From: Micromussa lordhowensis
Taxonomy: Eukaryota > Cnidaria > Anthozoa > Scleractinia > Lobophylliidae
Assembly (NCBI GenBank): GCA_964020085.1
Contig: OZ026601.1
Location: 16,050,030 to 16,114,029 of the forward strand
Direction: 5' to 3'
DNA: 64,000 nucleotides
The notes below the pieces were generated by a model that had not been told where the DNA came from, searched no databases, and saw nothing but the letters and a program-made list of their open reading frames with translations. Each line of letters opens with the position of its first letter. Position 1 is the first letter of the stretch. Shown here one piece after another: positions 34,523 to 45,039 of this stretch. The position numbers and the translations under genes are program-made.

Positions 34523-35428
34523 ATTGCATTCTCTCAGGTCATCAAACTGATAAGCAATCACAAATGATGATTACACTCAAAAAGCTTAACTATTAACTAG
34601 TGTTGTACAAATGTGTTTGTGATAGACGTTTGTGCCAATACCAAAACGATAGGTGTCTATTTATGAGTGTGTTAAGGCAAGAAACAGATACATGTATGTA
34701 GAAAGTGCTAAAACAGGTGTTTGAAATTAATGCAGATGTATACCATACCATGGTATTCTAGTGTTAATTGTCATCCAGCAACACATGTGTACAACCAATG
34801 CCAATGCATTTTTATTGCCATAAGAAATAAACTGTAGGACTTAACAAATCAATGGTGGTTCAATTCAAAAATGTCAACTTGTCATTTCCTGCTCTTTCCT
34901 TTTAATACAACAGTCTTGTTTTTGGAAGTTCCATACAAAATAATTACTGCAACTACTTGAAGTACGAGTTACATTTTATATTTGAATGGTTCTTTTAACA
35001 TAGCACTCTAGGCAACTAGACTTTATTTCATTCCTGACCAACTGAACAGTAACTTAGTACACTTATAAAATTAATACTATAGTAACAAACACAAGTTGTT
35101 TTCTTTTTCTTTTCCTTTTTTCTTTGCTGTTGCAGAAGAGCAACCCAAAAGAATGTTAGAATAACAATATAGACCTACACTGTACATGTATATGGTCTAT
35201 AAAGTAACAACATAGTCCTTCAATATAGACTTCTTTAGACAACTAGACTTTAATTCTTTCCCAACCAACTGAACAGTAACTAAGAACACTTCTAAATACT
35301 ATTAATGCTAATGAAAGCGACTTGTTTTCTTTTTTTTCCTTGTTTTTCTTTGCTGTTGCAAAAGATGAACCACAAATGATGTCAGAATAACAATTAGGTA
35401 GACTTTCAGAAGCAATTGCACATATATC
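34523..35428. repeat. Intergenic tail region with ~160-bp direct repeats
   Basis: The convergent transposase and HECT genes end here. Sequence 35008-35170 (CAACTAGACTTTATTTCATT onward, ending TTTCTTTGCTGTTGCA...) recurs at 35238-35394 with about 80-85 percent identity by eye. A transposase polyadenylation-type AATAAA lies near 34828. There is no coding sequence. Confidence 0.6.
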
Positions 35429-38400
35429 TTAAGCATGTCCATACCCTTTGCCTTGAATACTGACTGTGGCATCAAAGGCTGCTTCAAACTGGTCATATGT
35501 GGTATAGCAGGTTGGTATCTTTAATGAATTGGAGCAGACATCAGGATCTGGCAAAGAGAAACCTTTATCATTTGCCAAAAAGCCAACTGTTAATTCATTA
35601 GGAAGAAGGGGTGATCCGGTGATAAATGACAGCACTGCCTTGACTTCAATGCCTAAATATGAAATTAAAAAAAATTCATCGTACAATTCTTTTAAGGACT
35701 TCACTACCATGTGGCCCTAACCTAGTTTCCTGAATTCAACTGTTAGAGTGATGGGCATGTTGTACATACATGTATCACACAAATAAGAAATACCCAGTCA
35801 ACAATGCACTCCATTAGACACCAACCTCCATTTCTCTCAGAAGCTTTTTGAAGATATTCCTTGAAGTATCCAAATGCTGTGTCACTCTTTTCAACATGGC
35901 AAGATAATGGGTCTTGCTTTACCCTTGCTAACAAGACATCAATATAAACTGCAACCTCATCGACTGTTGGGAATACCAGGGTGGTAACTTTAGGATGGTC
36001 TGAAAGCAAAGTTCCAAGGTGCAAAGCATTTAGTCCTTTCCTGATCTCATCTAATTCTCTGGACCTCTTGTGGACGACTTGGTGTACCATAATTTCGTAT
36101 GCAATTTGAGCTGCATTATCAATGGTAACAAATGCTGCACTAACTCCACTTTCATCCAAAAGGCTAGAAACTTGATCTTCTGCGTTCAAAGAATCAACTT
36201 CATCTTCACCAGCTTTGGACATACGTTTCAGAACCTTACGGACATTCAAATCAGGAACATCCTCTGGACACACCACTTGTGCAGCAGTTTCAGCACAACC
36301 AGTGGACAAATACACTTTAACTGCCTTTGCTAATCCAGTAAACCACACCTCACCATGGACAATAGCATGAGCCATGATTTCTCCTGTCATTTTGAAATAT
36401 CCATTAAGTACCAGCTGCTGACTATGGATGGGGATTTTGTGATCATTGTCACCTTCAAAGAGCTGAGGAGCTGTTGATGTAGAAATTGTTTCTGTAGCAA
36501 TTGTGAGGAACTCCCTTAATGGTCCCCTGATATCAGCTGCCTCTTCTTCAAATTGGTCATCCCCACTGTCAGAAACAAAATAGACCACTGGTGGTCTACA
36601 GAGTTTGGCAGAACTGTTTTTATAAATCCTACAAAGTTCCCGGAAAGGATTTTTGGAACGGTTAAATGTTATGGGCATGGATGGACCAGAAGTGATGACA
36701 TCTTTAAAAATCTGTAAAATTCTATAAGCTGGCAAACCTTAAAGAAAAAATTAGGATATACATTGATATTTGCATTATGCAGTAAAAATATCTGATGCTT
36801 GCATCAAAGTTAAGGTCTTAAGACATATGGCCAGCACATGCTTAAATATATGCATGAATGTACCTACATGAATTAGCTCAAGTTGCAAGTTATGTAAAAC
36901 TTGAGCTAAAATTAAGTTTATGCAATTATAATACTTGTAGATATGTGCAGGCTATAGTGTGTATTATAACCAGAAATTGTTGAACAACAGATGTGTTCTT
37001 TGGCCTGACGGATTTATTCTGGATGTATTGATGGGTTAACTTCTCGCATCGGATTGGTTCATACACAGTACAATTGATTGGCCAATGTAAACGCTTGCAT
37101 GTGCATCAAAATGTGAACCTGTTCCTTTCAATTGCCGGAAAAAAAAGAAAATATATTGTACCACAAGAAATAAAGATGTCCTGGAAACAAAGGGATGCAA
37201 GAATCTGTACTACTGGTTTGGAATAATGATGAATAATAGCAATACATGTAGATACCTTCATTAACGACTTTTCGCTCTTCTTTCCCATTAGATCTAACAT
37301 TCTCTGCCAATGGAAGGTCAGAATGTACAGTGCTTTCCTCAATTACTACCTCAATCTCTTGGCTTTCACATAGTAAATCAGCTGCCTCCTCAAGTGTTGA
37401 TGCACTGTGTACTGCTTTTTGCAGACTTTCCTTTGATTCTTTTGGAAACATCAAAGACAACTTTTCTGTCCACAGTGCTGTGTCAGCTACATGTATAGTT
37501 CTCAGCTGAAGTTGACCATCAGTTGAAACAACAGGTGCTTGCACATTAGTCAGGCCAACAGAGTTTGTCGGTGTTTCACCACTGCTTCCCCCATTGCACA
37601 AGGGCATATGGTCACGAAGGGAATGTAATGGCACGCTCTTGTTACAGTTGATGCATTGTGTCATAACAGCATCTTCAGAGCTGGAGGTACTGGGAGTTAT
37701 ATCCTGGTCCAGGCTGAGTTCACACTGGATGGGTCTCACATAAATAATCCCACTACCCACAGCATCCCTTAAAAATGGAACCGTGTAGCCCACTGTCTGC
37801 ATAGGAATAGGCAAAAGTGGGTGACAAGCCCCACCTCTGTCAGCTCTCATGAATTCAAAGGCACCATTTTGCGTCTTCAGTTTTGGAAATTCCCTTACCA
37901 GGGTCTCTTTAATGTGAGCAAAACTACCTTGCTTGTCTCTGAAGACAATACGCTTCTTTCCCATGCCTGCTTGCTGCAGGGCATTGCTCTCTGCAAGGGT
38001 GGTGTCTTTTCTGCATTTGGTGAGGCCAAAAGGAAGAAATCACGTTTCTTTGATAATTATTGCTGGAATAGTTTTCTGCCTCTTACGAGGTCTTGGATTT
38101 GTCAATGGCATAGGATTTTGCCTGGTTGTGTACTGTGGAAAAGCAGCCCTATAAACATAGCAAGTTCCAATTCAGTGAATTGTCTTTAAAAAAATATGTT
38201 TTGACAATTTCTTGTTATAAATTTTCATTGATAAAAAAGGGAAGAAACAAAGAAAAGTAAACACATCTTTGTACCGTGAAAGGTAAGGCTATCTTATTAC
38301 AATAATACACAAAAATTCATCGAATTGCCAGCTTGTCCATAATTTCATAATTTATGATCTTTCCCTTGACTAGCAACCCTTCTTCTTCAAACCCAAGGCA

Positions 38401-38891
38401 TCAGCTCGACAAATTTCAATGGAGATTGCATAAATTTTCTCCACTGCTGGTACAAATCATACATCTCAAGGTTTCAAGTTTGAATATTCATATGGCATGC
38501 TGTAAGCTTGAGATAATACATTAGTCCTCAGAATACTCTCTGTCTATTATTAACGAAAGACAAGAAAATATTTTGGGCTCCGAGGTACCAAAATTCACAT
38601 TCTTCCTTCAAAATTTGTCTTCTAATCGATTATTTGCCTGCAACCACAGATATTGCAAATATATGACTATCAGCTTGGCTTTTTATACTGCATAACAATT
38701 GAAGAATGCTCTTATGAATACTAAAGTGTTGAATTATCGCCTCACCTCCAATTCGCTTCCGCTCTTGAAATCACTGGATTAGAGCTTGTTGATCGCGGAT
38801 TGTTACTGTTATTGTCATTTGGTGTAGGGGATGACGAGATGGCTTCGATTTTGTTTATAGCGTTTTCTAACATTCCTCGCAACTCATCCAT
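35429..38891 (-). CDS. Inner element HECT-type ubiquitin ligase, 4 exons, one in-frame TGA
   Basis: Exons 38891-38746, 38148-37256, 36737-35826 and 35652-35429 join in exact phase into 725 codons. Exon 2 encodes a basic stretch (NPRPRKRQKTIP), a C2HC finger resembling UBZ (CINCNKSVPLHSLRDHMPLC) and a CUE/UBA-like helix set (LSLMFPKESKESLQKAVHSA, then LEEAADLLCE), both ubiquitin-binding types. Exon 3 is the HECT N-lobe (LFEGDNDHKIPIHSQQLVLN). Exon 4 is the C-lobe (FITGSPLLPNELTVGF, then DPDVCSNSLKIP), placing the thioester Cys about 35 residues from the end, as is usual. A TGA at 38040-38042 sits where the homologous frame continues; CGA to TGA would explain it. The donor of exon 3, GTTGGT, is weak. 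The gene converges on the transposase and probably acts with it, for example on host repair or transposase turnover (inference). Confidence 0.78.
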
Positions 38892-38938
38892 TTTCCATGT
38901 GCTTCGTTACTAGATCTCAGTCTCTACCTGTCAACTCA

Positions 38939-39224
38939 CGACGAGTCGATCCCAGAGTTTGACGAGACGAACTCTGCACTTGACGAGTCGAAGAGGAGTG
39001 TCAGCCTCACGAGTCGATGAGACGAACTCGGTGGCGACAAGTCTGATCACGACGAGACGATCTGGGGAGTTAACAAGACGAATTCGTCGGCGACGAGACG
39101 AATAGGCCCAATTCACGACGAGACGATCTGGGAAGTGGATGAGACGAACTCGACACACGACGAGACAAACTCGAATAACGACTCGACGAGTCGAAATGCC
39201 AATTTAGTCTCGGATCTGACTTCA
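38939..39224 (-). repeat. Right TIR of the inner element
   Basis: Reverse-complemented, it matches 14397-14682 almost base for base over ~286 bp, with the GTCTCGTC-rich motif field. It ends CTGACTTCA at 39224 and is followed by TA and host HECT coding sequence. Minus-strand Ser/Arg ORFs here are artefacts of the repeat. Confidence 0.88.
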
Positions 39225-39226
39225 TA

Positions 39227-41509
39227 ATGGTGACATGAACTTGGGTGCTGGGCCACCTTGCAATATGGACATAGCCATTGCTTTTCCACATGTTTTAAAG
39301 TCGCCTGCATTCAGAGCCACTGTAGAGTTAACAGGTTTCCCATCCTTAAAATATCTTTCCTTTACAATGATTATCAACACTGCAAAAAACAAAACAAATG
39401 AAAATGAATTGAGCAAAAGAAACTCATTTACAAATGCTTCTGCAAAATTTTTTGGTGGGATAAAAATATTATTGCTTTAATTTTGAAAGTGGGGTATTCC
39501 AAGCATAGCTATCTGCCAGGAGACGAGCACATGAGGAACTGACTGAGCTACTCATGTAACACTTTCTACATTCACAAAAAGTGAACAAACATCTCTTACT
39601 TTATTCCCCCCTAGGGGGACTTAACAAATTGTTATACGGGAAGCTGCACCCCAAGATCCAACCCCTTACCCTTTTATATACCATTTTTAACAAAAATGGT
39701 AACCCTTTAGCATACCTTTTATTGACAATCCTGACTTAGATAGATAGATAGATAGTTTAATAAGCAATACATTGCAGCCCAAAGGCTGAATTGCGTATTT
39801 ACATATGATATAACTAATAAAATGTATATAAAAACTAAATACAGTGAAAATGAAAGTATAAAAAAAGATAAAAGGACTAACAAACTACGTATATATATTA
39901 TCTATACAGGATCTAATAATAAAAGTGTTCCTAAAACGATCTGTCTTGCATTTGGGTACGATGATGCGCCTATTGCACCTTAGGGAATAACGTGACGGTC
40001 CACTAAATTGTATTAACCTGTTCAAACGGTGTTCAAGGACTTTTATAATGGTGTCGAAAGTATTACTACGTAGCCTCGTAATGAAATCTACAATAGGGAC
40101 GATGTTCATTAATTCGATAGCCTCCTGGTAGGGCAGACCTGGGCATATTATAGACACTGCCCGCTTCTCAACTCGCACCAACTCGTCTTTTAAGTACTTT
40201 GGCAAGGCATAAAAAAAGACAGGTGCTGCGTAAGTAAGAACAGAGCGTATACAGGCAGTGTAAAAAATGGACATATCATGTCGAGGAACTCTTGATCTTT
40301 TTGACTGCACTAAAAAATAGAGATGCTTTGACGCTGACTTACGTGTATCCTACCTGAAAATAGTTCTCTCTTCGGTCCACCATCATCCACAGCAGGCTCC
40401 CCAGTGAAAACAGCTTTAAGTGATGATTTGGGATCTATTTTAGTCTCCATGGCTGCCTTGAAATCTTGCCAGATAAACTTTCGTCTGACTGTAAGACGCT
40501 TTGTGTTTCATAACAGCAGCTGTCCTGATAATTCACATATTTTACCTTTTAAAGCCCCCTTGTGTTGGTGACCAGTCAACTCCTGCACTGTTGTTGTTTT
40601 CTCAACATCATGGGAAGTACAACCATAACTTTGAATGTCACATCGCTGTTCCTCGTCATCGAGCAACCACATGGAACATTGATCAGCATGCTCTTCAATA
40701 TCTGATAGGGGGAGCAATGAGTGGCATATAGGGCAACTTATCAACCTTTCATTTCCACTTTCCACTTCTTGTGATTCTGATGATGTCACTTGGACCTCTG
40801 TTGCCAATGATGGGCTGCCTTCATTGTCACTGTTTTCGTTGTCGTGAGAACGTATGTGCTGGATTTCGGTGACAAACGCTGGTTCTTCTAAACTTTTTTC
40901 ATCTTCATCATCATCTTCGTATAGGAGATTGTCCAGATAGTCATTCGTAGAACATAAATAAACCGTTATCCTTCCATATGATTTATCGATTTCTTCTCTG
41001 TATCGTAATACAAATTTTTCATCACTTCCTGGAAGAGTTTTCACTTCAGATTTGTCATGGTACAACAGTCTATACCATGATGAAAGCGTGGAAGAAATTA
41101 AGTTGTTGTTAAAGCGGTTATGTTTGTCCACAGCCCTTTCTAGTAAATCCTCAGCATTGATTTTGGGTGATACAGACAGTGGGAGTGTGACGCCACGCTT
41201 CACAGAAAGACCACCATCCTTCATCGTTACAATTCCAACTTGAATTTTAACTTCCTTTTCAACCCTTTCTGGTTCCTTTTTCAGCCTTTTTGCTACAGAT
41301 GGCTTGAAATACTTTGAACGATCGTCTTCCTTCCTCGATCAGAACGCTGCGAAGGTTAAGAGCGTCTTTGATGCTGTCGCCGCCGTCTTTTGTACACCAC
41401 TCGGAGAACCATTCTCCTTATCCGCACTCAAGCTTATCATTTTGCCACATTTATGGCAAAAGATTGCAGCAGTCACACACTTTTCGCCACAGAATGAGCA
41501 AAACATCAT
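39227..41509 (-). pseudogene. Outer HECT ligase, 5' half
   Basis: Exon 1 (41509-40354) starts MMFCSFCGEKCVTAAIFCHK, a zinc ribbon, then a ubiquitin-like region (MKDGGLSVKRGVTLPLSVSP), a UBZ-like C2HC finger (CPICHSLLPLSDIEEHADQC) and the start of the HECT N-lobe (RLTVRRKFIWQDFKAAMETK; FTGEPAVDDGGPKRELFSG). Two in-frame TGA codons lie at 41339-41341 and 40508-40510. Exon 2 (39379-39227) encodes YFKDGKPVNSTVALNAGDFK and CGKAMAMSILQGGPAPKFMS, where the inner element cuts in. The rest is at 12516-14190. A LINE fragment occupies the intron between these two exons. Confidence 0.8.
39735..40318 (-). mobile_element. 5'-truncated LINE fragment (CR1/L2-like reverse transcriptase C-terminus)
   Basis: The minus-strand ORF 40310-39885 contains FYTACIRSVLTYAAPVFFYA and LVRVEKRAVSIICPGLPYQE, the conserved C-terminal end of non-LTR reverse transcriptases of the CR1/L2/Rex type. 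The 3' end finishes in a (TAGA)n tail at 39738-39757, as those families do. Only about 140 residues remain, so it is dead on arrival. Confidence 0.8.
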
Positions 41510-41614
41510 TGCAAAAAGCTAAACTAGCAGGTCTTCCTTTCCCGCCAAACATGGATGAAACGAAGGCTGTACGCCAGGTCGCACGGCTCGAACCAGGTCC
41601 TCATCAGTCATACT

Positions 41615-41769
41615 GCGCGTGCAGGACTTTTCATTTTTAATTTGCATGTACTATTTTTAATTTGCAGCAACATTTTTAATTTGCATGTACTCTTTTTAAT
41701 TTGCAAGTAAAATTTTTTATTTGCAGCAACATTTTTAATTTGCATGTGTGACCCTTCTGGGCCACCGTA
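41615..41769 (-). repeat. Right TIR of the outer element
   Basis: Reverse-complemented it starts TACGGTGGCCCAGAAGGGTC and continues with six or so TGCAAATTAAAAAT units to AAAGTCCTGCACGCGC, matching 10030-10204 with a different number of units. Confidence 0.82.
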
Positions 41770-43425
41770 CTGCTCTGTGCCTGCCTGACTTTAATGTTAT
41801 AAAGATAAAGGGATAACCATTTTGTTATGCCAGATTGAAATCAATTTAGACAGTGGTTTTGTTAAACTGTCTAACCTAATCGACCCTATTTCTCACAAAT
41901 AAATCCAGTGAACAATTATTATGGAAGAAAACTGCTGATCAAAAATCAAACATTGAATGGATATTAAAGGTTGTAGTGATTTCTGAGGCTCGAGTTAGCA
42001 AGTTAAGTAGTGTATAATACAAAGACCTAATCCAATTGACTTCCTACTTTCCTATATTTCCTATTTTTTATGATTTTTGCTCATGGATGTTACGTAACAT
42101 CCATGAGCTTAGGAGGCAGTCGGATGGCACTCGATCACTCACTCACTCACTCACTCACTCGATTCTGATTAATTTATTCATTAAACCGGATTAAATCGTT
42201 TCTCCCAACCCTCCCCTGCTTAGTATGGTTCTTTTCCTAGGCACTTCGTGGTATAGGTTCAGCAGGTTTTAGCGGGGTACTAGAAAGACGAATTTTTTGT
42301 CCGACAATATGGAGTTCGTACATATGGCGGCTAACGCGGCACGAAGATGGTTTTTGGTTCAACTCGTGGAGTTGTAAAATTGAAATTTGTCAAGCTAAGC
42401 AGCAGTAGCTGTAACAAATGGACATGGAAAGACAAGAAGCATAGCGCTCGTCAAAAACCCATGTGTAAATTCATAAGGTCAAGGTGTTTTTTCATTAGAC
42501 GTAAACAAAATTCTCCGATTACAAGTCACGCTAAACTCACGCTATACAAAGAATGTAATCAGATACTCTTTTTTCGTATATTTGCTGAAGGGCAAGAGAG
42601 TCACGTTTCGCAGAAAATGTAAGTAACCGCGTTCGTGAGCTGAATGCTTTGCGTGATCCGTGAAGAACCTGAAATATTAACCGATATTCGTGACTCTACG
42701 TGATTTTGAGACACAAGTTCTCCGAATAGTTACAGTGGTCTATCGAGAGTGCCTTAGCCATGCAATATGCAATACGGAGCCTTGATTTAGCCATTCGCGA
42801 TTTTGCTTCCTACACACACTGTTTTTAATGTAAGAACAGGTCCTTACTTTCTTATTTTCGTAATGCTGATGGGCCGCTTGGCACAAATGTAGACTTTGAC
42901 TTCCACCGTCTGAGTTTCTATTTGCAGAACGAGTGCTTGTGCCAAACGTTTCCATGAAAATCACTTGATTTTCATGCGAATGACCGTGCAGGTGGCATAT
43001 ATTTTCATACCAATAGTTTCGCTCAAAGACTCGTTTTGCCACAGTGGCAAAAGTAAACTTGGCATTGGGCTATTCATCCATGAGCTGCTCAGAGAGCCTT
43101 TGATAACTTTTTTCTCATTTGAACTTTGTTTATATTTCTGCTTTTTATCTTATTTTTTTTTTTTTGCAGTCTAAATATAATTAGACCCTTAATTAAACCC
43201 TTAATTCTTTAATAGCTTTTAATTTTACTTAGTCTTTTTATTAGTACATTTGGCACCGTAATAAAGTTGTTGATTGATTGAGTGACTGATAGTCACTTTA
43301 GTTCATCCATTGTCATTGATTGCTAAGGAAATTGAAAATCATGCAAATTATGACAATGTAATATCACACAAATTCAATTGATATTCAATGGCAATGGACA
43401 CTTTTAATTAATTATTTTTCACTAG
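41770..43425. other. Spacer with perfect palindrome and short repeats, no clear gene
   Basis: It holds the palindrome at 42079-42108, a (CACT)n tract at about 42132-42160, and near 43240-43290 a GATT-rich tail resembling a LINE or SINE 3' end. ORFs at 42347-42622 and 42740-43042 have no recognisable motif. Confidence 0.5.
42079..42108. repeat. Perfect 30-bp palindrome
   Basis: The half-site GCTCATGGATGTTAC is followed directly by its exact reverse complement with no spacer. The centre, TTACGTAA, is the symmetric bZIP (C/EBP or PAR type) consensus. Confidence 0.95.
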
Positions 43426-43429
43426 ATTA

Positions 43430-44345
43430 GTGCAAGAAGTTGTCCTTGGTTCAAAAGAACAAAGAAGCTGCCAAGAAATGGCATGACATGGCACCTGCAG
43501 AAAAAGAGAAGTTCAAACATAGTGCACAAAGTTTAAAATCCCCAGACGTTTTGGAGCTTAGTGAGATACAGAAAAAGAGAAGTTCAAACATAGTGCACAA
43601 AGTTTAAAATCCCCAGACGTTTTGGAGCTTAGTGAGATACAGAAATCTAAGTTGATAGATGTTCACAGGAAAAATCTTCTAATTGAGGTAAAGGTTTAAA
43701 TCACTTTGTGAAAGAATCCCCATCCAAAGCTCAATTACATTAAGACATTCAAAATATGTAAATTTAGAATAGATGAAACTCTTTATAATTATGCCCTTTT
43801 GAATTACATTTTACTTTTCATCTTCTTTAGATCATTTTTCTAGAGGACTTGGGTTGTGAATCTTCTCTGATTTTTCAGGACACTTCAGGCCAGGTGTACA
43901 ACTTTGGATCAAGTGCAGGGTACTCTTTCTTATGCCTGAATCCTGACATCAATATCAAATTCAGAGACCACTTTGGTTTGTATTCATTTCTTTGAATAAG
44001 CAATATAGTGTTGTATTGATTTTTTTGTGACATGCATTGTATAAGCAGAAGCGTAATTAATATAAGATTCTAAAGTGGGATATGATCCTTGTACTTATGA
44101 AATGTAAGTAAAAATTTTGCATCACACACGCTTCAGTAGCAATGTAAATCTTTTTGTAAATATAGCTCATCCTATTCAGACATCGTGTTATCAAATTTAC
44201 AAGTTAGATTATTCATGATTGTCAATAAGGTGAATACATTATAAAAATAGACCTGCAGCTACACTGTACCTCTCTCTCTATTTAGCTTGTACCAACGAGA
44301 GATACACATACAAAGATGTACAACAGTTATTCAATTCCAAATACA
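43430..44345 (+). pseudogene. Unknown spliced gene fragment with a frame-breaking duplication
   Basis: Three candidate exons share phases: about 43430-43687, 43879-43975 and 44286-44345. The first encodes EAAKKWHDMAPAEKEKFKHS, reminiscent of an HMG-box third helix region, then a helical stretch. The second reads DTSGQVYNFGSSAGYSFLCL, the third ACTNERYTYKDVQQLFNSKY. I do not recognise the full protein. Positions 43501-43571 are repeated exactly in tandem at 43572-43642; 71 bp is not a multiple of three, so the first exon is out of frame after the duplication. No start or stop could be placed. Confidence 0.45.
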
Positions 44346-44754
44346 GTAAGTTAATAAGCATATACATATTATTCACTATTAAATAGTATAGATGTTAGCA
44401 TGGAACTAACCGATGCATTTTTGAAAGCCCTGGAATGTAGCTTTGCTCATTATTCGATCAAAAATTTAACTGTTATCATCATTGTCATTATCATTATGAT
44501 TATAGTGTCTCACTGTGCAAAGCTGAGTAGAGTCAACTCTGCAATGGTAAAAGCGGTTGGGCGAAGAACAGCCAGTTCTTTAAGCCTTAAGCATGCTAAA
44601 AATCTCCACATAAATTAACATATGCAGAGGCCAGGATTGTCATCTTCTGTATGGTGTCACTATGGCATTCGCTCTCTTGCCTAAATGTTGGTAGGCTTTT
44701 TCAATATTGCCCTTCATGCATCCTACATATCCAACTATAGTTGGAATAACTGTG

Positions 44755-44824
<70 letters not shown>
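44755..44824. repeat. (ATT)n microsatellite
   Basis: About 23 uninterrupted ATT units. The poly-Ile and poly-Tyr ORFs across it are artefacts. Confidence 0.97.
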
Positions 44825-44828
<4 letters not shown>

Positions 44829-45039
44829 CATTCCCCAAAAGTAAGGACTTCAAAATTTTTGACTTAAAACGCAAACATTTGAATTAAATTTTCGTTCTGA
44901 GTATTGGTGGGTCATTTTTTACTCGCTGACATTTGCAAATTTGACTGTTAAGTAACAGACACGAGTAAGATTGGGTTTCTCATAAAGCAAGTGTTCTGCG
45001 CGATTTTGTTTTTTGTTCCTTTAATTGGTTTAGGTACAA

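Larger units (their letters stand above)
14193..39224. mobile_element. Inner integrase+HECT DNA transposon, inserted in the outer HECT gene
   Basis: Matching inverted termini (14397-14682 and 38939-39224, plus an extra left copy from 14193) bound a plus-strand transposase (14755-34522) and a convergent minus-strand HECT gene (35429-38891). Both outermost tips read TGAAGTCAGATCCGAGAC and are flanked by TA. The insertion splits an exon of the outer HECT gene at the block GGPAPKFMSP. The last transposase intron holds 17.7 kb of other insertions; without them the element is about 7.4 kb. The transposase frame is intact, so this copy or a close relative was active recently (inference). Confidence 0.82.
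10030..41769. mobile_element. Outer integrase+HECT DNA transposon (interrupted, inactive)
   Basis: Matching inverted termini lie at 10030-10204 and 41615-41769. Inside are a plus-strand rve-type transposase pseudogene and, convergent to it, a minus-strand HECT gene split into two parts (12516-14190 and 39227-41509) by the inner element. Without the inner element it would be about 6.7 kb. The transposase type (WHVDG, then PYGLPIHGAIDRYSRKILWL) resembles what I know as IS3EU-like eukaryotic elements; that superfamily label is an inference. Both genes carry nonsense or frameshift lesions, so it is non-autonomous today. Confidence 0.75.

Noticed and set aside
44640..44867. Poly-Ile and poly-Tyr ORFs
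   Set aside because: Translations of an ATT microsatellite.
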